Assembly (NCBI RefSeq): GCF_004366795.1
Contig: NZ_SORF01000015.1
Location: forward strand, 1-55,408
Length of the DNA stretch: 55,408 nt
DNA from: Alicyclobacillus sacchari
GTDB lineage: Bacteria > Bacillota > Bacilli > Alicyclobacillales > Alicyclobacillaceae
Reading direction: 5' to 3'
Shown here: in pieces, positions 20,852 through 29,103 of the stretch
Layout: every line of letters starts with the position of its first letter
Position numbering within the stretch: the stretch's first letter is position 1
Notes under the pieces: generated by a model
Seen by the model: only the letters and a program-made list of their open reading frames with translations
Databases searched by the model: none
What the model was told of the DNA's origin: nothing
Made by a program: the position numbers and the translations under genes

Positions 20852-21370
20852 ATGAGCTTAGCTTCTCTACAGCCGTACACCCTGGATATCGCGTTAGCGA
20901 GCGGTGCAGTGGCCATCATTTGTTTTATCCTTGCAGTGTCCAGTTTGGCACGAGCATCAAGTTTACTCCGGAAATTCAATCGATTACGGGAGATCAGCTC
21001 AGCCGCGGACTTGGAGCAGGTATTTACAGAAACCAAGGATGCAGTTCAGTCTTTGCAAGAGCAGCTGAGCGCCGCAAAGGCACATATTTCACAGTTAGAG
21101 AAAGCGCTGAACAAAAAAGTGTCAACTCCTGTGATTCGTCGGTATAACGCATTTTCGGAAGTGGGCAGCGATCTGAGCTATTCGGTTGCGTTCCTCGACG
21201 ATGAAGGGGATGGTGTTGTCCTGACATCCATTTATGGTCGAGAAGATTCCGTAACGTACGGAAAGCCAATTGAAGCAGGGGAGTCTCCGTATCTTCTGAC
21301 GGAGGAAGAGCAAAGCGTGATATCCGGTGCGATGGGCACTTTAGAGCGTCAGCCTGCAAGAATTTCATGA
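20852..21370 (+). CDS. DUF4446 family protein
   Basis: A 172-residue protein with one N-terminal membrane helix (about residues 10-32), a coiled coil (about 35-90, rich in Glu/Gln/Leu), and the DUF4446 core VIRRYNAFSEVGSDLSYSVAFLD, then TSIYGREDSVTYGKPI. The family is widespread next to parB in Bacillota and has no assigned biochemical function. The ATG at 20852 with AAAGGACG upstream is preferred over ATG 20819, which lacks an RBS. Confidence 0.85.
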   Translation: MSLASLQPYTLDIALASGAVAIICFILAVSSLARASSLLRKFNRLREISSAADLEQVFTETKDAVQSLQEQLSAAKAHISQLEKALNKKVSTPVIRRYNAFSEVGSDLSYSVAFLDDEGDGVVLTSIYGREDSVTYGKPIEAGESPYLLTEEEQSVISGAMGTLERQPARIS

Positions 21371-21401
21371 TGATACATCGGGACTAGCGTGGTGCTATTT
21401 C

Positions 21402-21438
21402 GTGGGGATGTGAACAGGCAGTTGGTTCACATCCCCAC
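21402..21438. terminator. bidirectional hairpin between convergent DUF4446 gene and yyaC
   Basis: A perfect 14-base stem GTGGGGATGTGAAC / GTTCACATCCCCAC with a 9-base loop. It includes the last codons of yyaC. No U-run lies on either side, but a stem this long between convergent genes should slow or stop polymerase and may stabilise both 3' ends. Confidence 0.6.
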
Positions 21439-22038
21439 TCGCATTGCCGTCGATCGTTGCCATGTTTGCAGGCTCGACGACAACGCCTGTGCCACGATAT
21501 CCGACATGCGCATGACAATTCCGAGGCGCGTGTTCTGCAGCACGAAGTACTCCATAAAGCCACTGACATTCACAATTCCTGTGATTGTCAGATCTCCGAA
21601 CTCTGGCAACACTTTTTTGACGCCAGCCCCGGGGCGTAAAGGGCCACGTTCGATGGCGATTTGGCCAACGTGATCGAACTTGCCAAGACAGGCGTCTATC
21701 GCGATGATAAACGGGCGTTCGCTATAGATTGTCTCGATTTTGTCCAGAGTTGCACTCAAATTGACGGCGTGCACTGGCTCGTCCAGCGTGCCTAACACGT
21801 CGACGTTGGGAATGAGGAGGTTATGACAAAGGCGAGAACCGATGATGGGACCAAACGCATCACCGGTTGAACGGTCTGTACCCACACAGACAATTACAAT
21901 GCGCTGTGACCGGACGGAATCAAGAATGCCATCCAAATGTCTCTCGAGTTTCTGTGCCGCGAAGGTGTCGTCCAAGGAAACGCGACCGATCACGTCCCCG
22001 GTTTCAACTGCAGGAGTCTCTATCTGCCGATTGTTCAC
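21427..22038 (-). CDS. yyaC: sporulation protein YyaC (GPR-like fold)
   Basis: A 203-residue DUF1256/YyaC family protein, related to the germination protease fold. Hallmarks are VIVCVGTDRSTGDAFGPIIG, LGTLDEPVHAVNL, IAIDACLG and the C-terminal half GPLRPGAGVKKVLP. The GTG start at 22038 is chosen because AGGGGG lies 7 bases upstream. The ATG at 22056 has no RBS and would lie before that Shine-Dalgarno. It is the only minus-strand gene in this stretch, consistent with its own (likely forespore) promoter. Confidence 0.9.
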   Translation of the reverse strand: MNNRQIETPAVETGDVIGRVSLDDTFAAQKLERHLDGILDSVRSQRIVIVCVGTDRSTGDAFGPIIGSRLCHNLLIPNVDVLGTLDEPVHAVNLSATLDKIETIYSERPFIIAIDACLGKFDHVGQIAIERGPLRPGAGVKKVLPEFGDLTITGIVNVSGFMEYFVLQNTRLGIVMRMSDIVAQALSSSLQTWQRSTAMRVGM

Positions 22039-22131
22039 GGGATATCCCCCTAGCATGGAATATTCCCAGTATACGTTGGCGTAGCATCAACTATACCTGT
22101 CCAAGATTCCTGTAAATTAGGGGAGACAAGC

Positions 22132-22740
22132 GTGATTGACCTGTGTCTATTCGTAGAGGTCTGCTGGGTTTGGTTGTGGATTCGAACGAAGTCAGCCGAG
22201 CGGGCGCTTTTGTACATGGCGGCCATTTTGACCTCTATGTATGTGGCTTTGCATCTCACACCATGGTTTGTACGGACATTCATTCAAACGGGGGCTGCAT
22301 TTTCGTGGCTCTTACGGGAGATATCCTTGAACACACACGCCGTTGGGTGGATGCAACACATCGTACCGCCTGTTCCCACTTCCGGTGTGGACGCGTCAAC
22401 ATATTCACGATGGCTAAGCCTGCAGGTATTACACACCTTGGTCACTATTCTGATGGCTTGGGCAGTCTTTATGGTGTTTGTTGCCGCTGATTCACTTGCA
22501 GAAGCGGTTTGGGACGAGCCGGAACATGTTCAATACGTTGTGGGCGAGCGAATGTTCCGGAATCTTGCTGGGATGTTTGCTGGATTATGGATCGCAGCCA
22601 CCACATTGTCCCTGCTGGTGACGTTGGACTGGATTCAGCCGTTTCAGCCAGTTGCGGAGCATGCAATCCGGTCGTTGAGTTATCAAGGGTTGGATATGAT
22701 TCTGCGTGCCATACCCGGACTGCGCGTTATGATATCATGA
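22132..22740 (+). CDS. multi-pass membrane protein, CvpA-like
   Basis: A 202-residue protein with four likely membrane helices: near 1-17, 27-48, about 100-120 and about 142-162. An extracytoplasmic loop lies between helices two and three. The layout and an N-terminal aspartate (MIDL) resemble CvpA-family proteins, but sequence identity is not obvious by eye. GTG start with GGGGAG 6 bases upstream. It ends 28 bases before the mscS gene, probably one transcript. Confidence 0.5.
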   Translation: MIDLCLFVEVCWVWLWIRTKSAERALLYMAAILTSMYVALHLTPWFVRTFIQTGAAFSWLLREISLNTHAVGWMQHIVPPVPTSGVDASTYSRWLSLQVLHTLVTILMAWAVFMVFVAADSLAEAVWDEPEHVQYVVGERMFRNLAGMFAGLWIAATTLSLLVTLDWIQPFQPVAEHAIRSLSYQGLDMILRAIPGLRVMIS

Positions 22741-22768
22741 GCATAATGCGGGACAGGGGGGTGGACGA

Positions 22769-23623
22769 TTGCAGTCGTTCTGGAAACATATTCAGGACAA
22801 GGCGTTCAGCGACATGCCGAGCGTGGAAGTGGTCATCTGGGACGTCGTAAAAATCGCCGTGTTTTACTTGCTCGCAAGGCTCGTCATCCGTGCAGGTATC
22901 CGCATCATGAAGCGTATGCTCGCTATGCATACGCGCATGGAATTGCGGCGAAAGGCAACTATGGAATCACTATTTGCCAACGTGATTCGTTATACCGTGT
23001 ATTTCGTACTTGTTGTGCAGATATTGGCGGTTTTTCATGTCAACGTCTCGGCGATCCTCGCCGGTGCAGGTATTGTCGGTGTAGCCGTTGGGTTTGGAGC
23101 CCAGAGTCTCGTCAAAGACGTGATCACGGGGCTGTTTATCTTATTTGAAGATCAGTATGCTGTGGGCGATACGGTTCAAATCAATGGATTCACGGGGACG
23201 GTTGTATCCATTGGTGTTCGCTTGACTCGCGTTCAGGCGTGGACGGGAGAAGTGCAGGTGATTCCAAACGGACAGATTGCGATGATCACCAATTTTTCGC
23301 GAACCCATTCCACGGCGGTGATCGATATCACGGTTCCGTACGACACGGACGTCAATCAAGTGAAATCAGTCATGGAGTGCGTGCTCAGTGCGATGAAGCG
23401 GGAGCAGCCAGATGTTCTGACTGGTGATATCCATGTGCTTGGGGTTCAAGAAATGTCCAACTCGAATGTGGTTGTCCGGGCTACAGCCATCTGTGCGCCG
23501 ACGAAAAATGCGTCCGTTCAACGCGAAGCACAGGAACGGATTAAGGAAGCTCTTGATAGGCTACAGCAAACGGAAGCTGAAGGTGGCTACCAACATGGCA
23601 CGGGGGAGTTGGCGACCGAATGA
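22769..23623 (+). CDS. small-conductance mechanosensitive channel MscS family
   Basis: A 284-residue channel. A hydrophobic helix near 20-45 is followed by TM2 and the pore helix GAGIVGVAVGFGAQSLVKDVI (Gly/Ala-packed TM3). The beta domain is DQYAVGDTVQINGFTGTVVSIGVRLT, and a cytoplasmic alpha/beta domain follows. It releases solutes on hypo-osmotic shock. It starts with TTG at 22769 behind GGGGGGTGG. B. subtilis relatives include YkuT. Confidence 0.92.
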   Translation: MQSFWKHIQDKAFSDMPSVEVVIWDVVKIAVFYLLARLVIRAGIRIMKRMLAMHTRMELRRKATMESLFANVIRYTVYFVLVVQILAVFHVNVSAILAGAGIVGVAVGFGAQSLVKDVITGLFILFEDQYAVGDTVQINGFTGTVVSIGVRLTRVQAWTGEVQVIPNGQIAMITNFSRTHSTAVIDITVPYDTDVNQVKSVMECVLSAMKREQPDVLTGDIHVLGVQEMSNSNVVVRATAICAPTKNASVQREAQERIKEALDRLQQTEAEGGYQHGTGELATE

Positions 23624-23638
23624 TCAGGGGGCGATATC

Positions 23639-23875
23639 ATGCCGATCTCGTTTGGCCTAAACGACATAGTAAAGATGAAAAAGCCACATGCGTGCGGAGA
23701 AAACATGTGGCAAATCATCCGGCTGGGCATGGATATTCGCATCAAATGTCAAAGGTGCGGTCACAGCGTGTTGATTCCAAGAGCGCGCTTTGAGCGGTTG
23801 GTTCGCAGTGTGATCAAGAAGGGGGAGGAGGCCAACGATGAAAGTCAAAACAGCATGTCCGATGGACTGTTATGA
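23639..23875 (+). CDS. yyzM: DUF951 family protein YyzM
   Basis: A 78-residue protein of the DUF951/YyzM family, encoded near ychF throughout Bacillota. The core is DIVKMKKPHACG followed by IKCQRCGHSVLIPRARFE, containing a zinc-finger-like Cys set (CxxC plus an upstream Cys). RBS AGGGGGCG. Unusually, the last 38 bases overlap the start of the molybdopterin oxidoreductase gene. Confidence 0.88.
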   Translation: MPISFGLNDIVKMKKPHACGENMWQIIRLGMDIRIKCQRCGHSVLIPRARFERLVRSVIKKGEEANDESQNSMSDGLL

Positions 23876-25874
23876 TGGTTGCAGTATTCTTGCCGAGGTC
23901 GATGAAACGGGCAATATTAAGCTCGATGGCAATCCAGAGCACCCGATTACAAAGGGTGCTTTGTGCAACCGTGGTAGGCAACTGAGCGTACGGCGTAACA
24001 GCGAGAACCGGGTATTGCATCCACTCAAACGAGTGGGTGATGGGTTTGTTCAAATCTCCTGGGAGCAAGCGATCGCCGAAATCGCTCAGCACGTTCATAC
24101 GACGCTTGATGAAGTGGGGCATCATGGTATATTCCACTGCTATGACTGGGGTTCTGGAACGCTGCTGAAGAATTTGAATCAGCGCTTTTTTTACGGACTT
24201 GGGGGTTGTACCGAGACGGTCGGGAGCTTGTGCTGGGATGCGGGGCTTACAGCACAAACGTACGATTTCGGCCGCGCAAACAGTCATGCTCCTGAGGATA
24301 CAGCGGAACATGCACAGGCCATCGTCGTCTGGGGACGCAATGTGGCTAACACCAATGTGCACATGACTCCGTTCATCAAGACAGCCCAAGCACGTGGGGC
24401 TCAATTGGTGGTCATCAGTCCGCTGGCACAGGACCTCGGCCGCCGTGCAGATAAGTGTATCTATCCGCGCCCAGGGACGGACGGTCTTTTAGCTCTTGCC
24501 GTGCTTCGCATCTGCCGCGACCGCGACTGGCTCGATCACGAATTTATCCGCGAGGCCGCGCTTGGCTGGGAAGAGATTGCTACCGAACTCGATGTCTACG
24601 ATCCCCAGATGGTTGCTTCGCTGACCGATGTGCCGATCGAGGACATCTACTGGTTGGCTGAGCTATACGGGCGTAAACGACCTGTGGCGACCATTCTTGG
24701 CATTGGCATGCAACGTTATGCGCAAGGTGGACAGACGGTGCGCGCCATCGACGCCCTGGCTGCTGCCACGGGTCATGTCGGCATACCGGGCGGAGGTGTG
24801 AGTTATGCACAGCGTCAACTTGCCCTCTTTTTTGACGAAGAGGCGTTGACAGGGCGTAGTCGAGCCGACGTTCGCGCGTTTGAGCGGACCACACAGGCAA
24901 CTGACATTCTCTCTGCCGATCCGCCGATTCGCGTCGTATTTGTCACACGCACGAATCCGGCGTTGCAGGTGCCTGATTCGGCACTGTTCCGCAAGGCGTT
25001 CGCGTCCATACGTTGCAAGGTTGTCATCGATACGTTCATGACGAAGACGGCGGAAATGGCTGACTATGTCCTGCCGTGTACGAATGTACTGGAAGAAGAG
25101 GATGTCGCCTACACGACGATGTGGCATGACTACGTGAGCTATGTCCGACCCGTCGTTGAGCCAAAAGGGGAAGCGAAGCCAGATTGGCAGATCTTCGCCG
25201 ATCTCGCTAGTGCGCTTGGCAGGCCCGATATCATGGCGGGGAGTGTGGAGGCGTGGATCGACATGGCGTTGTCCAAGTGGCCACAGGAGAAAATTGAGGC
25301 ATTGAAAGAGCATGGCTTTGTCAAATTAGATGTGCCGCCTGTTGCCTGGGCGGATCGCAAATTTGCTACACCAAGCGGGAAGTTTGAGTTTGTATCGAGT
25401 TTGGCGATTGCGGATGGGCATCACCCTGTCGCACGTATCGAGATCGACAAGCTGCAAAGGGGAACTGAGGCGTATCCGTATGTTCTCCTGACCATCCATC
25501 CTCGCAAATGGCAGTTGTCGCAGCGCGAGACGTTCCCGGAAGCCCGTAAGGAATATCCAATCGTCGAGATTGGACTTGCGATCGCGCATGAACAGGGGAT
25601 TGCCGATGGCGACGTCGTCTATGTGGAAAATGAGCGGGCTCGGATTCAGGCGATTGCTCGCGTGCAAGCAGCCGGACATGCGAAGTCAGTGCGCCTTGAA
25701 ATTGGTTGGTCGGGACAGGGCGTGACTGCGAACGACTTCACGGATACACGAAAAGCCGATTTCGGAAGCCAAAGTGCCCAGTACGATTGTTTTTGCAGTA
25801 TTGCTCGCGTTCAAGAAGAAGAGCCCTCCAGACGAGAGCTCTCCGCAATCGCACCGGCAAATACCGGTCAGTGA
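23838..25874 (+). CDS. yyaE: molybdopterin-dependent oxidoreductase (YyaE-like)
   Basis: A 678-residue DMSO-reductase-superfamily catalytic subunit, cytoplasmic (no Tat signal). A 4Fe-4S site is formed by Cys7, Cys11, Cys15 and Cys43 (CPMDCYDGC...GALC). Cys132 in VGSLCWDAG is a candidate molybdenum ligand. The C-terminal molydopterin-dinucleotide-binding domain includes LLTIHPRKWQLSQRETFPE. The substrate is unknown. The gene sits at the position of B. subtilis yyaE. RBS GGAGGAGG. It overlaps yyzM by 38 bases. No maturation or electron-partner gene is adjacent. Confidence 0.9.
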   Translation: MKVKTACPMDCYDGCSILAEVDETGNIKLDGNPEHPITKGALCNRGRQLSVRRNSENRVLHPLKRVGDGFVQISWEQAIAEIAQHVHTTLDEVGHHGIFHCYDWGSGTLLKNLNQRFFYGLGGCTETVGSLCWDAGLTAQTYDFGRANSHAPEDTAEHAQAIVVWGRNVANTNVHMTPFIKTAQARGAQLVVISPLAQDLGRRADKCIYPRPGTDGLLALAVLRICRDRDWLDHEFIREAALGWEEIATELDVYDPQMVASLTDVPIEDIYWLAELYGRKRPVATILGIGMQRYAQGGQTVRAIDALAAATGHVGIPGGGVSYAQRQLALFFDEEALTGRSRADVRAFERTTQATDILSADPPIRVVFVTRTNPALQVPDSALFRKAFASIRCKVVIDTFMTKTAEMADYVLPCTNVLEEEDVAYTTMWHDYVSYVRPVVEPKGEAKPDWQIFADLASALGRPDIMAGSVEAWIDMALSKWPQEKIEALKEHGFVKLDVPPVAWADRKFATPSGKFEFVSSLAIADGHHPVARIEIDKLQRGTEAYPYVLLTIHPRKWQLSQRETFPEARKEYPIVEIGLAIAHEQGIADGDVVYVENERARIQAIARVQAAGHAKSVRLEIGWSGQGVTANDFTDTRKADFGSQSAQYDCFCSIARVQEEEPSRRELSAIAPANTGQ

Positions 25875-25889
25875 GTGTAGCTGTAGGAA

Positions 25890-26009
25890 TTACGACGCAT
25901 GATAACGGGGTCTTGTCCGGTTCGCACGAGCGGAGGGTCCAGTTTCGATGGCCAATGCTTTCGGTGAGAGCTTGCGGACCCTCAATCGACGCAAAAGTCG
26001 ACGCAGCAT
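25890..26009 (-). CDS. candidate small basic ORF (39 aa) with ideal Shine-Dalgarno
   Basis: On the minus strand GAGGAGGTGATT, almost the full anti-SD complement, lies 9 bases before an ATG opening 39 codons. The predicted peptide begins MLRRLLRRLRVRKL and is strongly arginine-rich, ending YHAS. I know of no homologue. The same bases contain inverted repeats, and nothing supports a promoter, so it may be chance. A second frame (GTG overlapping the SD) is longer but has no RBS. Confidence 0.35.
   Translation of the reverse strand: MLRRLLRRLRVRKLSPKALAIETGPSARANRTRPRYHAS
25933..26000. repeat. inverted repeats in the yyaE-ychF spacer
   Basis: GAGGGTCC (25933-25940) pairs with GGACCCTC (25976-25983) across a 35-base loop. 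It is followed by the tight hairpin TCGAC-gcaaaa-GTCGA (about 25986-26001). They occupy the 329-base gap before ychF, with the small ORF on the opposite strand. No known riboswitch class is recognised. Confidence 0.4.
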
Positions 26010-26143
26010 TCGCAATCACCTCCTCAGTGGATTAGTATTCCTACGTGGAGATTCTCTATCCAGGTAAATGTCCGGGTTACGACTGTATTGACAAAAATTT
26101 TTTTGATTACGCGTACCGGACGTTTATGAATCTCCAATTGTGC

Positions 26144-26172
26144 TTTGCCAGTTGGGGACAACCGTCTATACT
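26144..26172 (+). promoter_or_regulatory. ychF promoter
   Basis: TTTGCC (26144-26149), a 17-base spacer and TATACT (26167-26172), 31 bases before the ychF start. A perfect TTGACA further upstream (26088) has no matching -10. Confidence 0.45.
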
Positions 26173-26203
26173 TATCCTGCAAAGAACACGGCGAGGTGTC
26201 AAC

Positions 26204-27304
26204 ATGCCACTACAGGCTGGAATTGTGGGCTTGCCAAATGTCGGCAAGTCGACTTTGTTTAATGCTATCACGAAGGCTGGGGCAGAGGCCGCAAACTATC
26301 CTTTTTGTACAATTGATCCGAATGTCGGTGTCGTGGAAGTACCGGATCCGAGGCTGCAAGGGTTAGCGAAAATCGTACATCCGAAGCGGATCGTACCGAC
26401 AGCCTTTGAGTTTGTCGATATTGCAGGTTTGGTCAAAGGGGCAAGTCAGGGTGAGGGGCTTGGGAACCGGTTTCTCGGCCACATTCGTGAAGTCGACGCC
26501 ATTGTTCATGTTGTTCGTTGCTTTGAGAATGGCGACATCACGCATGTGTCTGGTTCTGTTGATCCCATCCGGGACATCGAGACTATTGATCTCGAGTTGA
26601 TTCTGGCTGACCTGGACACTGTCCAAAAACGTTTGGAGCGCACCAAGAAGAATATGAAGAGTGGCGATAAGCGCTTCAAGATGGAAGCGGAAGCCCTCGA
26701 ACGTTTGGCGGCTTCTCTGGAAGCGGGACAAGCAGCCAGAACCGTTGAACTCAACGACGAAGAGCAAATACTGCTACGGGATCTTCATTTATTGACGCGC
26801 AAGCCGGTTCTGTATGTGGCCAACGTGGGGGAAGAAGATGCTTCCGACAGTTCTGGCAATCCGTACGTAAAAGCGGTTGAATCAAGGGCAGAGGCCGAAG
26901 GGGCACAGGCAGTGGTTGTCTGTGCACAGTTGGAATCGGAGATTGCTGAACTCGAGGGAGAAGATCGAGATGCCTTTTTGTCCGATCTCGGCCTCGCCGA
27001 GGCTGGCTTGGATAGGCTGATCCGCAAGGCCTACCAATTGCTTGGGCTGCGGACGTACTTTACAGCTGGCGAACCTGAGGTTCGGGCGTGGACGATTCGC
27101 GCCGGAACCAAGGCTCCACAGGCGGCTGGCGTCATTCACAGCGATTTCGAGCGCGGCTTTATCCGGGCTGAGGTGGTCGCTTATGAAGATTTGATTGCCG
27201 CTGGCGGTTATCAGGCTGCCCGAGAGCAGGGCAAGATTCGTTTGGAAGGCAAGGATTATGTTGTGGAAGATGGCGACGTGATGCACTTTCGCTTTAACGT
27301 CTGA
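26204..27304 (+). CDS. ychF: redox-regulated ATPase YchF (Obg-like)
   Basis: A 366-residue P-loop protein of the Obg/YchF family that prefers ATP. G1 is [13 protein letters not shown] (7-19), G3 is [10 protein letters not shown], and the non-canonical G4 is NVGE, the hallmark of ATP preference. A coiled-coil arm and a C-terminal TGS domain ending [13 protein letters not shown] follow. It associates with ribosomes. The ATG at 26204 follows GGCGAGGTG; the longer ORF upstream has no support. Confidence 0.96.
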   Translation: MPLQAGIVGLPNVGKSTLFNAITKAGAEAANYPFCTIDPNVGVVEVPDPRLQGLAKIVHPKRIVPTAFEFVDIAGLVKGASQGEGLGNRFLGHIREVDAIVHVVRCFENGDITHVSGSVDPIRDIETIDLELILADLDTVQKRLERTKKNMKSGDKRFKMEAEALERLAASLEAGQAARTVELNDEEQILLRDLHLLTRKPVLYVANVGEEDASDSSGNPYVKAVESRAEAEGAQAVVVCAQLESEIAELEGEDRDAFLSDLGLAEAGLDRLIRKAYQLLGLRTYFTAGEPEVRAWTIRAGTKAPQAAGVIHSDFERGFIRAEVVAYEDLIAAGGYQAAREQGKIRLEGKDYVVEDGDVMHFRFNV

Positions 27305-27314
27305 TGAATTTTGC

Positions 27315-27343
27315 TTGTGAAGTTTGGATGTTCGTGATAGCAT
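27315..27343 (+). promoter_or_regulatory. rpsF operon promoter
   Basis: TTGTGA (27315-27320), a 17-base spacer and TAGCAT (27338-27343), giving a leader of about 70 bases before rpsF. Confidence 0.5.
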
Positions 27344-27421
27344 AGACAATCGGTGCATGATCTATGCTGCCAACATCCTTGCTCCGCAAGGGGCCATCAG
27401 ACCAGAAGGAGGTGTCACGGT
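27340..27421 (+). promoter_or_regulatory. rpsF leader, possible S6:S18 autoregulatory structure
   Basis: The transcript leader contains GCATAG...CTATGC arms (about 27340 and 27363) enclosing a CGGTGCATGAT loop. This resembles the position of the S6-S18 binding leader known before rpsF in many bacteria. Assignment to that class is inference from position plus a stem. Confidence 0.4.
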
Positions 27422-27709
27422 ATGCGTCAGTACGAAACGATGTTCATTGTGAATCCAACGTTGGAGGCTGAGCAGACCTCTGGGTTGGTTCAGAAATATC
27501 AAACGCTCATCTCTGAACAAGGCGGTCAAATCGACGAACTTCAGGAGATCGGCAAGCGTCGTTTGGCGTACGAAATCGAAGGCAACCGTGAGGGCTACTA
27601 CGTGTTGTTCAAATACACGGCGGGCACAGATGTGTCCAAAGAGCTCGAACGAGTCATGCGCATCGACGAAAATGTCGTTCGTTATTTGACGGTCCGCGTA
27701 GGTGAGTAA
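27422..27709 (+). CDS. rpsF: 30S ribosomal protein S6
   Basis: A 95-residue S6, starting MRQYETMFIVNPTLE with the conserved RRLAYEIEGNREGYYVLF. It forms a heterodimer with S18 on the platform of the small subunit. The ATG at 27422 follows AAGGAGGTGTC. It is first in the rpsF-ssb-rpsR operon. Confidence 0.97.
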   Translation: MRQYETMFIVNPTLEAEQTSGLVQKYQTLISEQGGQIDELQEIGKRRLAYEIEGNREGYYVLFKYTAGTDVSKELERVMRIDENVVRYLTVRVGE

Positions 27710-27727
27710 TTCGCGGAGGGGAAAACG

Positions 27728-28204
27728 ATGCTGAACCGGGTCATTTTGATTGGACGGTTGACGGCGGATCCAGAACTGCGCTACACAAACAGCGGAACGG
27801 CAGTTGCGTCGTTTACGCTGGCGGTGGATCGGATGCGTTCAGGGCAGACCGGCGAGCGCCAGACTGATTTTATCAACATTGTCGTGTGGCAGAAGCAGGC
27901 CGAGATTGTCGCGCAGTATCTGCAAAAAGGCAGATTGGCGGCGGTGGATGGCCGCCTTCAGATTCGGACCTACGACAATCGGGAAGGTCAAAAAGTTCGC
28001 GTCGCGGAAGTGGTCGCGGAGACGGTTCGCTTTTTGGATCGCGGATCGGATACTGGCCAGTCAACTGCTGGCTTCGGCGGTGGCACTACACCAATGAACA
28101 GACCACGTCCTGATCGGAGTTCAGCGCCTCCTCTTTACGAAGATGATCCGTTTGCGGATGACAGCCAAACCATCGATATTTCGGAAGATGACTTGCCTTT
28201 CTGA
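27728..28204 (+). CDS. ssb: single-stranded DNA-binding protein
   Basis: A 158-residue SSB with an N-terminal OB fold (MLNRVILIGRLTADPELRYT, residues 1-105), a Gly/Pro-rich linker, and the partner-binding acidic tip EDDLPF. RBS GGAGGGG. It sits between rpsF and rpsR as in most Bacillota, tying SSB supply to ribosome synthesis. Confidence 0.97.
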   Translation: MLNRVILIGRLTADPELRYTNSGTAVASFTLAVDRMRSGQTGERQTDFINIVVWQKQAEIVAQYLQKGRLAAVDGRLQIRTYDNREGQKVRVAEVVAETVRFLDRGSDTGQSTAGFGGGTTPMNRPRPDRSSAPPLYEDDPFADDSQTIDISEDDLPF

Positions 28205-28291
28205 TTTCTGAGCCCAGGGCCAGACAATTTCTCGCACGGCTGTGTGGGACAGGCGTAAGGCTGCTGGAGAAAACGACGAGGAGTGAGTGGA

Positions 28292-28522
28292 ATGCCGCGT
28301 AAAGGTCGTGGTGGAAAGCGCCGCAAGGTATGTCAGTACTGCGTCGATAAGATTGACTACGCAGACTACAAAGACGTAGGCCGTTTGAGCAAGTTCTTGA
28401 CGGAGCGTGGTAAAATCCTCCCGCGGCGCATTTCTGGAAACTGCGCGCGCCATCAGCGCCAGGTGACGGTCGCTATTAAGCGGGCTCGCCAGATTGCGTT
28501 GATGCCATACACAACAGAGTGA
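28292..28522 (+). CDS. rpsR: 30S ribosomal protein S18
   Basis: A 76-residue basic protein. [17 protein letters not shown] keeps a CxxC pair, the likely zinc-binding (C+) form. Its core is [26 protein letters not shown]. The ATG at 28292 is 8 bases after GAGGAG; an upstream GTG at 28283 overlaps the RBS. A terminator follows. Confidence 0.97.
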   Translation: MPRKGRGGKRRKVCQYCVDKIDYADYKDVGRLSKFLTERGKILPRRISGNCARHQRQVTVAIKRARQIALMPYTTE

Positions 28523-28542
28523 GCTGTCTAGATACGGCGAAT

Positions 28543-28588
28543 GGCCGTTCGGGATTGCGGATTGCCCGCAATTTCGGGCGGCCTTTCT
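28543..28588 (+). terminator. intrinsic terminator of the rpsF-ssb-rpsR operon
   Basis: A long G+C-rich stem starts GGCCG (28543) and closes CGGGCGGCC (about 28575-28583), with inner arms ATTGCGG/CCCGCAAT, followed by TTTCTTC. It lies 20 bases after rpsR. Confidence 0.65.
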
Positions 28589-28677
28589 TCATCTCGCTGC
28601 AGCAGGACTTATCCGTGAACTTGTGGAATGCGTTAAGATATAGGATTTGCCGAGTGCACCAATTGGGAGGTAGCGCG

Positions 28678-28983
28678 GTGACTGGTATGGAAGCGGAGAC
28701 AAACTTGACGAGGAAGCTGCAAGCTGTGGAGCATGATCGAATTGAGTTGGTGCAGCAGGCGGTTGAGGTTTTACGCAGTGTCCAATCGGGCAACCAGACA
28801 CTTTTGACCGAAGCGTTAGCTGGCGTCGTCGGTTTCGCATACCTGCTTGGTGTGCAAATGGGCATCGCACCGCATCGGATCGATCGCGAAGTCATAGCGG
28901 CCTTTCAGGATGCGCCGTCTGTAGACAACCCACGACGTGAGGAAATGGCGGACGTCGTGCGCCATCTCCGCGGTCGCATCTGA
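28678..28983 (+). CDS. MazG-like family protein
   Basis: A 101-residue all-helical protein. The segment EALAGVVGFAYLLGVQMGIAPHRID matches the small MazG-like family found in Bacilli, which is distinct from full MazG; the acidic metal-binding residues of active MazG are not evident. The function is unknown, and nucleotide housecleaning is only inferred from the fold. GTG at 28678 is chosen because GGGAGG lies 7 bases upstream; ORFs starting further left read through the rpsR terminator. Confidence 0.6.
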   Translation: MTGMEAETNLTRKLQAVEHDRIELVQQAVEVLRSVQSGNQTLLTEALAGVVGFAYLLGVQMGIAPHRIDREVIAAFQDAPSVDNPRREEMADVVRHLRGRI

Positions 28984-29025
28984 TCTAATACGTGGTTGGC
29001 GGGACATGCCTGTCCGATCCGAAGG

Positions 29026-29047
29026 TGACCGATGTTGGTCGGTTTTG
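29026..29047 (+). terminator. weak terminator before rplI
   Basis: ACCGA-tgttgg-TCGGT followed by TTTG (29028-29046). A second small hairpin, GGACA-tgcc-TGTCC, lies just upstream. Confidence 0.4.
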
Positions 29048-29103
29048 CATTTGCGCCCGTATCTAAGCGGCGATACGATGGATTTTGATCGGGGGTCGGT
29101 ACG

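Noticed and set aside
25738-26019. 93-codon minus-strand ORF starting in the yyaE-ychF gap
   Set aside because: Its GTG start lies within the Shine-Dalgarno and most of it is antisense to yyaE. The 39-codon frame behind the same RBS is the better candidate.
26088-26116. TTGACA followed by a T-rich run upstream of ychF
   Set aside because: The -10 at 16-18 bases spacing is GCGTAC-like, not a promoter.
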